In this document: piece after piece, positions 25,056 through 37,203 of the stretch
How positions within the stretch are numbered: position 1 is the stretch's first letter
How the letters are laid out: the number at the start of each line of letters is the position of its first letter
Assembly (NCBI RefSeq): GCF_001625305.1
Contig: NW_017803080.1
Location: 180,681 to 244,680 of the forward strand
Reading direction: 5' to 3'
Length of the DNA: 64,000 nt
Source of the DNA: Branchiostoma belcheri
Taxonomy: Eukaryota; Chordata; Leptocardii; Amphioxiformes; Branchiostomatidae
Notes under the pieces: model-generated
The model's input: only the letters and a program-made list of their open reading frames with translations
Told to the model about the DNA's origin: nothing
Database searches by the model: none
Translations under genes and position numbers: made by a program

Positions 25056-25398
25056 ATCTTGCCTCAATCAATAATTTTCTTTTTTATCTTAACATGTACA
25101 CAGTGAACATTCTCTGGTTGTCCATCGTTTCCATTGATGACAGTGAACATTGATTGCAAAACAAAAACAGCAAAATACAATCATAGTTATCATTACTTAC
25201 TAATAGTAAGATAAATTTTTTAATATGTAGTTTGGCGATCTATGTAAATTTTTCTTAAGTGATAGGGTAGCTAATTATAATGTCAGAAATTTTGATTTAA
25301 ACAATCTGTTATAGGAGATTTGATATCTGACTGGTGTTTGCAGTTCTGCTGTTAAACCTTGAGACTTTTATTATATTGATATACCATAGTTTTGCTGA

Positions 25399-25418
25399 AA
25401 TAAAGATTAACAAATAAA
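25399..25418 (+). promoter_or_regulatory. Poly(A) signals of the mucin-like gene
   Basis: Two AATAAA hexamers at 25399-25404 and 25413-25418, about 720 bases after the stop codon. They are the first close pair downstream; actual use is inferred. Confidence 0.5.
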
Positions 25419-26144
25419 TATAAATTTGCAGATTGACATAAAACTAAAACAACATTGCAGCCTAATAATACAAAGTGTTGTATGTACAAAAGGCTGAACT
25501 ACGTAGTTTTAGGGAACACACAACGTGTCATTAATATTTACAATCGTCTATATCCCTTATACGCTCAATAGGTAGCTCAGTACTCTGCTGGCATAATCAT
25601 TATCTGAAATTATCTGTCAGTGAAGTAATGCTGACGTTTCTCAAATTCTCGTTTTCATGTTTCCAACAAAGTACATGTACCTCCATCGTAAGGAGGTATT
25701 GTCAACATGCGGCGTATTTAACTTTTCTCGATCCAAAAAAAAAAAAAAAAAAAAAAACAGCACGCTTTTCTTGTCTCCAGCCGACACTCACAAGGACACT
25801 AGCACTCTTCATCCAAGAAAGCTGAATCCCAAACCTTTTTTTTTTAAAGCAACGCACTTTTCTTCCTTTGTCTAAGAAAGCAGCGCATTTATCTTTCTCA
25901 AAAAAGTATTGCTCTCATCCTCTCTTCAAATCCAAAACAATGCAAATCATCAAATACAATTGTCTGCAAAGGACTAATCTTGGGCTGTTTCTCACACGGC
26001 ATTACGGATATGCTACCGAGGAGGACACACACTATAGGAGCAACAGAAGTATTGACCATTGTGTCAGAAAGTGCCAACTGGAGCTTTTTGACTGGCTTAC
26101 AAGGTATGAGTTAGCCAGTGGATACTCAGTGAAGCTAATATGCC

Positions 26145-26257
26145 AGGAGTATCTGCATCATCTTTGTTCTATTCAGCGAATCAAATGCTTTTGAGAAATC
26201 GACGAAAAGTAAAATGGCCTTCAGATTTTTTGCTCTTACTCCCTCAATGATCCGGCG
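26145..26257 (-). pseudogene. Reverse transcriptase motif-A fragment
   Basis: The - strand reads R-R-I-I-E-G-V-R-A-K-N-L-K-A-I then L-F-V-D-F-S-K-A-F-D-S-L-N-R and M-M-Q-I-L. F-V-D-F-S-K-A-F-D-S is reverse transcriptase motif A with its catalytic Asp. It stops soon after (L-A-Y-stop). Only this short block remains, so the clade is uncertain. Confidence 0.7.
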
Positions 26258-26269
26258 TACGGTGACGTA

Positions 26270-26395
26270 CGGCTGACGTCACACGTGGGAAAAATCACGT
26301 GTCCACGGCAGTTGGGTCAGAAGACAGTGATTCAGTTGAAAATTCCGGTGAGTCAAATTTTGAGTTGGAGAACAGTTTAAATAAACAAACTAGTA
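26270..26395 (+). mobile_element. Penelope-like element 3' tail
   Basis: Matches, in opposite orientation, the non-coding tail of the element at 3715-4125: ACGTCACACGTGGG, 'aaatcacgtgtc', 'gtcagaagac', GAAAATTCCGGTGAG and 'gagttggagaacagttt' occur in the same order. Confidence 0.65.
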
Positions 26396-27804
26396 TCAAA
26401 GGGAAAATTTCGATGAAATAAAATAGAATTATTGTCTTTACATGCATTCAATATTGATTTTTTTGCGATAAATAGATGATTTTTTTCGCATTTCGTTAAA
26501 AAAGTCGATTATTTTCGGGATTTCGCAATTAAACGCCATATTTTAGCCAATCCCCGAGCAAACCTGGCTACACATATTACGCAAGATCACTGATTTTTAT
26601 ATTTTTCGATGACTAGGAATAAGATGAATAATCGTGCTTTAGGGATTTTTTAATTTCTGACTCTAAGTATAGTTTTTGTCGACAAATAGGTGAAAAATCG
26701 ATTTTTTTTTGCTTTTTTCGCACTAAATTACCCATAATTCAAAATCGAGGGCATTTTTCAAAAATCCCTAAAGCAAGATTTTCGGGACAATCGTGACAGT
26801 CATTTTGAGCCGTAAATGGGGTATGTTTGACTCTCCATGTTTTCAGGTTTAAACGAGTTTTGCAGACATGTCATATCGCCCGAAAGTGTAATAATGTTGT
26901 ATTTGTGCATATAAGATTAACGTTTCGTCTGCATGTTGTGTCATCAAAGATGTCTGCAACAGTCAAAATTCTGATGAAAGGTTGATCAAACCTTCAAAGA
27001 AAACTGTGATAAATTAGGGTTTTGCGCAGGCGCAGTAGGTTCTGCCCACGTGCTCTTCATAAATATAGGCACAAACAAACAAACAAACAATATAGTGAAA
27101 CTCAAAATGTTTATTTGGGCTCTGCATGGAAATGTAAGGACAGTGGATACTTGAAAATTGATTACGCTGGGTTAAAGTCTATCATTTTGCTCTTAAAATA
27201 TTCCTTAGTAAATAATTGTGTGCACTTATCAAGTGGTCCCAAACTCATGCCACTACTTCTAGAGCACAGAATCTATATCTACCATCAACAATTTTGACCC
27301 TACAACGTCCAGATAATGACTTATTAAAACTCGCAGTTTTGCCGCAGTACCATACCAGGTCGCCAGGCGAACGGGATGCAAAAGCTAACCATTTCGAAGT
27401 CTCGAAAGGAACCTGCCAATTATATGTATTTGAGCCGTATATCTATTTATAACACAATTGGTTTGAGTCTTCATAAGTGATTGTCTTAACAGACGACACA
27501 TGGACACACACACGGATAGTTTTAGTTACGCAATCTTTTCGACTACATACCTATGGACCATGAAGTTCATCACAATTTAGAGATGGACACATGGTTGACA
27601 ACAGGATAATACTTGTTCATCAGGGATGAGTGAAAAAATAAAACCAGCTACTTTTTGCCACATTTAGCTAAGTATCGGTCACACAAGATTCATTAGTTGC
27701 TATTTATTGACTCGGAATACGTGTCTTTTTCATCTATCATAGCGTCTGATAGAATTGAATTTCGTAACGTATTATGTCTTATGTGTCTGCATTTTTTCTA
27801 GATT

Positions 27805-27810
27805 TTTATT
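27805..27810 (-). promoter_or_regulatory. Poly(A) signal of the Ly6 gene
   Basis: AATAAA on the - strand about 25 bases after the TAG stop, implying a very short 3' UTR. Confidence 0.55.
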
Positions 27811-27834
27811 TTTCAATGGAGTTTACTCTGCGAG

Positions 27835-30800
27835 CTAGAACAAGCGCAAAATGGTGTTGATAATTGGTAACATGACAGCAATGGACATTGACTTCAGCGA
27901 TGCATCGGATCCCATCACCAGATTTATGCCATTGCATCGATCTTTGTCACAGCACCGATGACAAGCATATGTTCCGTTAGTCTGAGCGCACGCCTCGTTG
28001 ACCAAGTCGTCACCCGTGTTCTTCGCGGCGTTGTCACATAAGGCTTCCCCCCAGCATCCTCGTTTGAAGCTTACAACTTCACTGTTGGAACTGTCACCAC
28101 GGTACTCCATATAGACCTGTACAAAACAAAATGCATACATAGTAGGCAGATACAAGAGTTTAATGTGTAGGCAAAGTAATGGTCCCATTGATAAGATTTT
28201 TTTTCGTTACATTTGTAAAATATAAATGTGTGTCTTACATGGCCACGTTACTAATGATTACATTAAAAATTGCATTTATAAGAGTCAGACTAGGCTGAGC
28301 ACACTAACACTATTTAAAAAGTTCCATCGACATCTGGAGTCACCTTTCTGGTAGCGTTATTAATTTTTTTTTATTTATTTCATTTTAACACACCTGGGTA
28401 GCCCAACTCAGCTTTGACAAGTTGAATTTCAGTGGGGCCCAGTTTACAGAAATAATAAACATAAGTTAACCCTACCTAGACCGGGGGGGGGGCTAAAAAG
28501 TGCCCGCGGCAACTTTGATGTCACCTAGCGTCTGACCGGCTAGCCGTAGAGCGGCCAAACTTGGTGACTTTTCCTAAAATATTGTTGGCAACAATTCTTT
28601 ATCATTGGAATAAAATAATAATTTTTTGTGTTGCCATGGCAACGGGTTTCTGACAGGCATTTTTTGCTAATTTTTAGTACTTTTTGTTTCAACAATAGAA
28701 TTTTAAGGGTTTTATTTCAAGTTACTCATGGTTTCTAATATTAATAACATCCAATATAATTTTATGTAAATTTTATCATTAAATATGCATAATTTATGCT
28801 AATTTGATGACGTCATTGGCCAAAAGCCAAGATGGCGGACCATATCATTAGAACAGGTATATATAGGTTATTTTCATTAAAATTTCATCAATACTTCCAT
28901 TTCTTTTTCCAAAAAAGATTTAAATGAAGGTCTTTAGTATGTTTACAGTGTATTTTAGGCTTTATCATGAAAAAGAACTATTTTTGAAAATTCAAGATTC
29001 ATGATCCAAGATGGCGGATATCTTAAATATGCATGACGTCATTTCATGACGTCACCGGTGTTGCTATGGGCAACATAAGACTTAGTACACCGTAATATTC
29101 TGTCATAAACACTTTTGGTACAGTTATGTTGAATACCATTTAGTTTTCAAGGAAAAACCTATTTAGACGGTTTTGGCCAATAAAATCACATTAATGACGT
29201 CATAATGACGTCATATTACGTCAAAATGAAAAAAAATTGTAGATATGATAAATTTCCACTAGTACACCATTCTCTGAAAATTTGGTGGTCATACGACATA
29301 CCGTTCGTGAGTTCTTAGGGGGGGTCAAAAGAGCCCCCCCCGTCCCCCCATGTCAAAAAAAGCCCGGTCTAGGTAGGGTTAATACCTAGAAAGAAGTAAC
29401 TGAGAATTGTATGTAAAACATAAATAACGCAGGTAACCAAAGTATACAAAATAAATACATGAGATTACTTAGAGACAAACAAAACCGTAGAGAACAAATC
29501 AAAATCGTTGTCCGTTACTCAAAAGTCATTGATCGGTCAAGGTCGGTTATCCATGTGGAGGTCAGAGGTCATATGTAAGACTGTAAAGATTGTATGTTCT
29601 TAAGAGCAGATTTACAACCTTTCAATGAAGTCTGTTGCATGATATTTTGTGGAAGTGAGTTTTAACAATGTACCCCACGGAATGCGAATGAGTGTTGCCC
29701 TGCAGTGGTTTTGAAGAAAGGTAAGTACAGTTTAGACGTCTGTCTGGTATTGTGGTGGTTAAACAATCTTTAATATCCCTGATGTTACAAAACGTTTATA
29801 ATTACATATTTTTCTAGGAAGGGGGTCGGACACGTATTCTACGTATCTGTAATGCGTCTATCTACTTAATATTGATTAGTTTGAGTTTTTTAGTCAGTTA
29901 CTTTCCTGTCTGCGAGTGGCAGCGAGAATATACGTCATGCATAGCTTGAGTCCGATCAACCTTTTATTTCTGATAATGTGTTTTAGTAACAAAAAAATAG
30001 CCATAGTGATTCCAGCACGAGTTACTTAGCACTCATAGCCCATACCACACCACTCAAATCACCGGACTGTGCACCTCCGACCTACCGCGTGACTGCCACC
30101 AGTTACAAACTTTTCTGTTGCAAACAATCCTTCACTTTGACGTTTTAGATAAGTTGTGCTGGTTACTAGGATACTTCTCATTATTATAAACAAACATTCA
30201 TACGGTCACGGTACTAGCCCAAATGGAGTTATACATAAATCATAGTTACCTAAGTGTCTCTTACTTGTTTATTTACGCTCACAATGGTGAGAAAATTTAT
30301 ATGCCCAAGTTCAAAGGACTTCATACCTTTGAAAAACATTAACTACCTCTTCTTACATAAGAATGTGTTGGTATTAAGGTATGTCACTTACGTAACACCA
30401 TTGTCCGTTTTGACAAGAGCGTATCCCTGTTGTTTGTTTGTCTCCACATCCCGCCAGTGATGTCAGGTCGCTGTCACACTGGAAACACTGCCAGAAAAAA
30501 CAACCATTTAAAAATAGCTAGGAATTCCAAGCATTTGAATGGAAATATGTGGTGAGGAAACAGATTTGTCTTTGTCCTGGTGTCCAAGTGTACTTCGTAC
30601 GTACTTGAATTGGACAAACGCTTGAACTGGACAAAAAGGTCAGTCTAAAGACTTGCCTGTTCTGGATTAAAAAAAAACAAAAAAAACTGGAAGACATGTA
30701 TTTACTTACTTATAAAAAAGAAATTAATTGGGTGGCTAAAGGGTGGGTTTGTGTGTCTGTTTGTCCCGACAGAGCAGGATAATAGCACGTGGGTAGGAAA

Positions 30801-31706
30801 GATTGACAAGCAGAATGAGAGGGGGTCGACACAGAAAATGGAATTGATCTGAGTGTCACTAAAATACTTCCCGGAAGTCTGATCTACATTTAAGTAAATC
30901 CTTGCTGGAACACATTTTGGGTGCTATGTTGAATCTAATATAATGGACTTCTTGACAAGCAAAAGGGGAAGTGATGTGCGGTTTAATTACCTGTATAGAT
31001 ATAATTCCATCTGTTTGAGTCGCTGCTGTTCTTGTGTCAGTCGTGTGGTCTTGCAGACTGGTCGGGGTTTGTTGATTCACTGCCAATATATGGCCAGAAA
31101 AGTTATTATAGACAATCTTTGAGTTGATTGATATCTTTGCATGATCACTTCCTTACTACAACTTGTACCGTCCATTTAAAAGAAAATGCGAAAGTATTAT
31201 TCAGTTGTATGTTGTTTTGACAATTGTGGCTTTTCCTTTTTAGTGTTTTTCCTTAACTATGAGTTTGCAGATGGTATACCGTAAAAATATGCTTGAGCGT
31301 GCGGTGTCATACTCTTGACGAACAAAAACCAGGTAACAATGTCCACCATGAAAAATATCACCAGATACATAGGTTATGGTGCCCACTACTGCTAACGTTA
31401 GGCATTAATTGGGCCCGGTTACGGAACATGGTCGGTAAGCTGGGACTAAACATGATCAGATAGCAATTTCCACAGTGCAGTTTTTATTTCTAATGCGCAA
31501 TGTATAATATGTCATACAATTCTTATATAATATAATACAGTACAAAAATGTTCCAGCACAATACGATCAAAAGAGACAAGCATACCTGTGCCGATGGTTG
31601 GACAGAAAGGTGGACAAAGATCTAGAGCTCGTACATTTCTCATGAGACAAACAACAAAGATACTCATGTAGAGAGTTTTGTAGGTGCTTAAGACGATTTC
31701 GGGCAT
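27835..31706 (-). CDS. Ly6/uPAR (three-finger) domain protein, GPI-anchored
   Basis: Four exons: 31586-31706, 30991-31079, 30392-30487, 27835-28116; phases 1-0-0; 195 aa. Exon 1 is a signal peptide ending in D-L-C-P-P-F-C. Exon 2 is a Thr/Gln-rich linker. Exons 3-4 form the Ly6 domain, starting C-F-Q-C-D and ending A-C-H-R-C-C-D-K-D-R-C-N; the C-C-x(4)-C-N end is diagnostic of the family. I count 12 cysteines in the domain against the usual 10. After C-N a short spacer (M-G-S-D) leads to a hydrophobic C terminus without basic residues after it, as in GPI signals. The ATG sits in a strong context (CACCATG). The last intron holds a TTAA MITE. Such proteins act outside the cell as receptors or modulators; no specific ligand can be inferred. 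Confidence 0.86.
28466..29382. mobile_element. TTAA-flanked piggyBac-like MITE (family 1)
   Basis: A 909-bp element (28470-29378) flanked by TTAA on both sides. Terminal inverted repeats: CCCTACCTAGACCGGG at the left end and CCCGGTCTAGGTAGGG at the right. CCC[TA] ends plus a TTAA duplication are the piggyBac hallmark. No transposase frame, so non-autonomous. The interior shares GTTGCCATGGCAACGGGTTT, TTTGATGACGTCATTGG and 'ccattctctgaaaa' with the two elements near 50 and 53.5 kb. Inserted in the last intron of the Ly6 gene. Confidence 0.87.
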
Positions 31707-33184
31707 GGTGGAATGAACGAAGGAAGCGACACTGATTTGCGGGAGTGTATCGTTCAGTCCCTTGGTAGAACTAGCTTAAGTCTAGTCAGAACGTGCACAA
31801 ACATGTACAGAGTACGCCGTGGTATGTAGAATTGACGTGTTCACCTCCAATCTTGCTAGGGAGATACCGTTTTACATAGAGAAGGGTGGGTAAGTGATTA
31901 AAATTGATTCTTTGTGTTACTCCTGTCTACTGAAACGATTGATATAATACTTATACTATTTAGGACGAAGTAGTTCATTGCATGAGAAATTTACAATAAG
32001 TATTTTACAGTAACAACCATACCACCTCCTGATGAAATACAGAAGCAAATGTTCAGGCCTATGTCAGAATATGTTTGTTTTATACAGGACAAAGTACGTA
32101 ACTGATCACTTGATTGGTGTTGTTTAATTTGTACGGTGGACCATTATTATCAAAGTCAAATATCGCTGAGCCGCTTGATTTTTTATTGACATTTTACATG
32201 CTTGTCATTTTCCTGGTGCCAGTTTATCAAATACATATTTTAATTTCTTAGTAGGAATTTGTTAGTCTTTGAGGAAAAAATTCTCAACTCTACTACAAGT
32301 CAAAAAACATGAATACTCGACACTTATGTAATTGCCTACACATTGTACCTATACATGAACAATCGAACCCACTTATGGTTGTGTTGGTGTTTGAAGCCTT
32401 TTTTTTTTAATAATGCCCTACATACCGCAACGGAACGTTGGCCGACTCACCCCAAAAGCCAGGGGCAATATTGCCCATTGTCGGAAAATCTTATTTCTTC
32501 CTACGTATATACTTACTGTAACTTTTTGTTTCACTACGTCATCGCGGACGAATTGGGTGTTCTTAAGGCAGAAAAAGGCTGAAATTTGCTTTGGAGTTAT
32601 ACTATAGTATCTCCCTCCTCGTTCCAAAATGAACTTTACCATACCAACATTTTGTATGTAGTGCTCTTCATTATCAAGTATTTCAATATCCCAAAGTAGG
32701 CCTTGATACGCATATTGTACATTTCAGTAATATTTTTCAAACCCCATTTAATGCTCTTTACTAACAAGTACATCCACAATTCAATCCATGCTCGTATTCA
32801 CAAAGCTTTTCAGTATTATATGTTATATAACCCCACCAAGCCCCCATTTTGTTTTGATTTTTTGACCAAAGACAAAATTTATATGTTGACGCTCTTCCCT
32901 GCAATTTAATTATTCTGCATGTAGGCAAAAGCTCTTTTGGTGAAAAATTGCAAAAAAACTCCAGTCTGCTTTTTTTATGTAAGCATGGCCTTGGTTGTAT
33001 TAGATCGGCGAAGAAAAGAAACAGGCAATCTATTAACAAAAAATTGTAGACATCTCTAGTTACGACAAATATTTACATCGGAAAATAAACCATTTTGAAT
33101 ACAGGTGCCGTTAGTAATCTATAATCGGATTTAAGGCCCTCAAAACAGTCGCCTTGGACGAACCATTTAGAAGATACAAAAGAT

Positions 33185-33890
33185 ACAAAAACAGGAAGTT
33201 CTGCTGCGGTACAAAGGTCAGCCACCAGGAGGCCCATATTTGACCTTGAGGTGGTACAACACAGTTTTCACCTTATGTGGATTTCAATAGTTAAGGTCCC
33301 CAAAATGACTCACTTCGACTCACTAAAAATTGTAGTAGTATGCACAAGCAAGGTTTAGAATTTTAATTTCAGGGTGTAGTGTGCACGATATGTGAAAATG
33401 AGTTTAAGTTTGCCGGCTCGTTCTCTTCTCATGCCCTCTTTTATTAGCGCCACTGCGGAGGTCATGGAACTGCAGCCGACGCACAGTACTAGGCGGTATC
33501 CAAGCGCAAATCTACGCCGACTGAACACGCACCATAATTCAACTTTTACAGTCTCAAAATTGACGTATTCCTCTAACATTTACCACAGGTTCTATCTCGA
33601 TGCCATGCACAGAACAATCTCTGTACCTTTCTCTAGTATTGTGCAGCACTACTTTGTGCCCGGACTACTTTTCACTACAGGGTTCACCCATAGATACTGT
33701 GTTGTGCGGCGTTGACCACCGTCTTTCTATGACCTACCGACATACCAAATATTATAACAATCCATTAAGGTCTTCTCAAGTTATGCTGACTACAAATGTG
33801 CAGAAATAAATAAACACACACGCACACACATAGAGACAGACAGACACAGACACACCAAACACATTACCTACATTTTTTATGGAAGTAACA
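33185..33890 (+). repeat. Dispersed repeat copy with internal insertion
   Basis: Begins CCACCAGGAGGCCCATATTT, breaks off near 33250 and resumes near 33715 with 'accgacataccaaatatta...gttatgctgac' and an AC/AGAC tail. The interrupting 460 bp is unlike the family and probably a later insertion. Confidence 0.55.
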
Positions 33891-34117
33891 AAGGGCTAAA
33901 TCTTTACCATGTTGTGAGCGCAAAGAACTTGAGTAGGAAGGGGGGTGAGTGACGCCGACGCAAGCCTTTAGCTAACTAGCTACTAGTAGGTAGGTTCGTC
34001 ACAACGAAATGAGCAACATTTTTGTCCGTTATAGGCGGCGTAAAATGGACGCTGGCTGGAACCCTGTATTAGAAGAATGATTATTAAAGGAATAGTCTTT
34101 CTTTGTTGTAAATGAGA

Positions 34118-34280
34118 ACACACACAAACGCATACATGCGCAAACACACAAAAACACATACACACACACAGACACACGCATACACACACACGCACACTTA
34201 CACATAAACAAACACACATAAACATCAAAGCACACACACACACACGCGCACGCACACACACACACGTACATAAAAGCACA

Positions 34281-34323
<43 letters not shown>

Positions 34324-34372
34324 ACATAAAAGCACACTCACACACACACACACACACACACACGCGCACAAA
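34118..34372. repeat. (AC)n microsatellite
   Basis: About 250 bp of AC repeats with a duplicated internal unit containing GTACATAAAAGCACACTC. Frames here give only repeats of Cys-Val or Thr-His. Confidence 0.95.
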
Positions 34373-34454
34373 CTCATACACAGATATCCCTGGTCACATC
34401 GACCAAGAACGTTAATGTTAACGACCATAAAGTACTCAATCTAGACGCTCAAAC

Positions 34455-34650
34455 AACACTTTGTGTGGTCGTGTGACCATGTAAGTCGACTCGGAACGAA
34501 GAGGACCCGGTTTCGAGTTCTAACATGCCACCGATCCTTTGCACTTGGGAAAGGCACTTTACGCGACTTTTCTCACTTCACTTATTAAGTAAACGTCAGT
34601 ATTGTCTTGTCCTGTATTTGCCCTCTGTGTTGGTGGCGGCATAAAATAAA
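34455..34650 (+). mobile_element. tRNA-derived SINE copy
   Basis: Contains 'gtgtggtcgtgtgacc', CGGTTTCGAGTTC as a B-box-like stretch, 'acatgccaccgatcc' and GGGAAAGGCACTTTAC, in the order seen in the copy at 2790. Confidence 0.7.
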
Positions 34651-34977
34651 TTGATATAACTTGAGTGTGCTGTCATCATGTCTAGATGTTGGAACATATA
34701 TATGTATACACTTTCGTAACAATGAGTAACAAGTCAAAAAAGAAGTTACACAACACATAAAAACATGCATTTATTGGTCAGTTGGTTATATGTCTTTTCA
34801 AATTCACCGCTTTACACACTAAACAAAAATAACTTTCTATTAAGATGCTATGCAATAAACAAATGCGGAGAAGGTCGACTTGCTTGCGTTTGAATCTAAT
34901 GAAAATACAGATACAGACAGAAGAGCGAGTTGCAACCTAGGTGGTATAGATTTTTTTAATACCGCACGAGGGACGGG

Positions 34978-35141
34978 TTACTGGCTTTTAAAGAACACAC
35001 TCATGACACACATGGCCGTTACGCACGAACAGGGGACATGGATCTCCACAGTATCTAGCTGTCTTTTCTTTGACCACCCTGCTTTGACAGCGACCTTGAT
35101 ACTGTCTCCCTTTCCAACTCCAAAGAACACTCGGCTTTTTT
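34978..35141 (-). CDS. Possible orphan terminal exon, Cys-rich end
   Basis: On the - strand an acceptor (GATTTAG) is followed by a 53-codon open stretch in phase 1, ending at TAA. It is GC-richer than its surroundings. The end reads L-D-T-V-E-I-H-V-P-C-S-C-V-T-A-M-C. L-[ED]-x-[IV]-x-[VI]-x-V-x-C-[ST]-C-V-T recalls the C terminus of IL-17 cytokines, but the rest of that fold is not visible upstream. The + strand is also open here. Could be chance. Confidence 0.22.
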
Positions 35142-35827
35142 CTAAATCATAAAATCATACAAAGGAAAGCAGACAGAAGTATGGCATGGTAGGCAATATG
35201 CCAAGGATACTACATTTGTACATTAAGCACATACATGACATGCCCTTGATGTTCCGAATGATCAAAGCGTCGGAGATTTATCGTCATATTTCTTGTCATC
35301 TTGGAGAACGATCAGGTCACTAATGTTACGTTGGAGTTTAACATACTGACAAGAAAAAACTCGGATAAATGTCGGCCTCTCTCAACACATACAAGTGATA
35401 ATTTTACACCCCTCACACAGTGACACGCTGTAATTGCCAAAGTATCTAACAGCCTGAGGACTAACTCCTGTCCCTACGCCTCTTCACCTTCACATCCCCT
35501 TTTACGAGTCTTCCGGATTAAGCCTAAAATAGAAAGATAAGTCGTATTGGATTAAATTGCATTTACAGCATCAGATATATTGTCGTGGGTATCGTCAATG
35601 ACCAAGCCGGTTGATACGAATCACAAACTCTCAGTTTAGATATATGGCGATAACTGCAACTTATAACCACATTGAATTCAACAGAAAAGACGAAAGGGAT
35701 CTATCTAAAGAAAAAAATCACTTAAAGAGAAATCACACTCCCTATGTGAAACTACCTTTGATGAAGAAAGGTTTTGATGCGGCGATCATTGTGGTGTGAA
35801 AGATAATTCAGTTGACGACAGTCAAAG

Positions 35828-36513
35828 TCATGCAGACCCGGTGGCGTTCCTTCTCTGGATCTTATACTTATAGGCAAGGACACCAATCACGACGAGCGCA
35901 ATTGCAAGTAACACGGTCACCACGATAAATGCGATCAACCATTGAGATTCTCCAGTGCCAGGCGGTACTTTTGTGCCTGAGCTATATCCTGAGCATGTAG
36001 GAAAAGATAGAAAGAAAAACACAGTCATTCTTTCAAGAAAATTTCATGCTTGTCTTTTTGTTACTTCAAATCCCTTTTGGCAAGTAATGGTAGAACACTA
36101 TCACCAATATCGAATTCAAAATTTGCAAAAGTTAGAGTTAAATAAGTCCTAGCGATCGACCAAAGTAATAAATACCGGCATTAGTGCTACTCGGGGCGTT
36201 CATTTGGATATCACACAATGTTTTTTTCCTATTCTGCAAGTAATAAAATTTTGACAGTTCACCACTATTCAAACTGAATAGTAAACGTATACTGGTGAAC
36301 TTTTACCAGTTTTCTGGAAAAAGATTACGTAGCGTTGGGTTTTATTTTGAACCACAAGGTATAGGAAAAATATAAACAGTCATTACCTGTTGTTAAACTG
36401 TCGGCAGTTGTCGAGCTAGTGGAGCAAGCAGGAGGACAGATTCCTTCGCACGTTCGTAAGAGGGAGGCGGCAAATGTATAAAAACCGAGGTAGCGCCAAG
36501 TTGTAGATCCCAT
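35828..36513 (-). CDS. Small single-pass membrane protein with CPPxC leader exon
   Basis: Two exons, 36387-36513 and 35828-35988, joined in phase 1; 95 aa. Exon 1 encodes a signal peptide ending E-G-I-C-P-P-A-C and a Ser/Thr-rich stretch. Exon 2 encodes a short Gly/Ser spacer, one hydrophobic helix of about 24 residues, then Y-K-Y-K-I-Q-R-R and a seven-residue tail to TGA. The ATG context (AGCATGG) is good; an AG just upstream suggests a preceding non-coding exon. The leader resembles that of the Ly6 gene in length, phase and the [LI]-C-P-P-x-C motif. Family not recognised. A skipped internal exon cannot be excluded, but the 398-bp intron shows none. Confidence 0.6.
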
Positions 36514-37203
36514 GCTTTCCTGTTAAGGAAAGTGCTTAAGACATGGCTCCTTCCTTGACCTACATGTTCCCCCAGTAGTCAAGGGGACTCTTTAAACATC
36601 CTCATTTGTTCTCCCTTTTCAATAAATAAAACGAAGAAACGTCGCTGCCAACAACTATTATGCCAATGCTACGCAACCTGTTATAAACAATCAGTGTTTT
36701 GGTGCCAATTAACTGCACATTAACGCATTATATCACGCAAAAAGTCGACACTTTATTGTTTCTTGTGTTTGAACGTCACCGATAATGAAAACACTAATAC
36801 ATAAGATGTTTTCATCATGATTTTTAAACACATGACCATAGCTCAGTAGCTCATCTTTAGACATGTGTTACAGGGTAAAGTATCTAAATGGTTACAATTT
36901 GAGCTTTGTCTGATTTTTCGTCACGCTTACGGCTGCTAAGGTCGACTTGTTTGTTATCACCGAGAATAGGTGGACAATGGAATGGGCTTGCTTGCACAGC
37001 AACGTAAACAGCCTCTCGGCAACGTGTACACAGCTTCTTTTTTACACCCCCTACCTGTCTGTAAAGACCGAAGGTGTGCAAACATGCCATTGTTGCCTAG
37101 AGTGTGGCAAGCCGCAAGGAACCGAGGTGTGTGTATGTGTCACGGATGTTTACGTATGTTGTACTGGACCGCTCAGTCGATATCAGGACTCTTTAAAGTG
37201 ACA

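Larger units (their letters stand above)
24677..27834. other. Convergent intergenic region
   Basis: Lies between the 3' ends of the mucin-like (+) and Ly6 (-) genes. It holds the mucin 3' UTR with poly(A) signals, a direct repeat pair (24984-25055 and 26066-26138), a poly(A) run at 25735-25757 and retroelement fragments at 26145-26400. At 26400-26820 an AT-rich block has runs of T flanking CG-containing words on both strands. No gene seen. Confidence 0.6.
31707..34977. other. Intergenic region with repeats
   Basis: Upstream of the Ly6 gene. Contains a dispersed repeat (33185-33890) interrupted at about 33250-33715 by an unidentified GC-richer segment, a long AC tract and a SINE. I found no exon with supporting splice signals. 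Confidence 0.5.
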
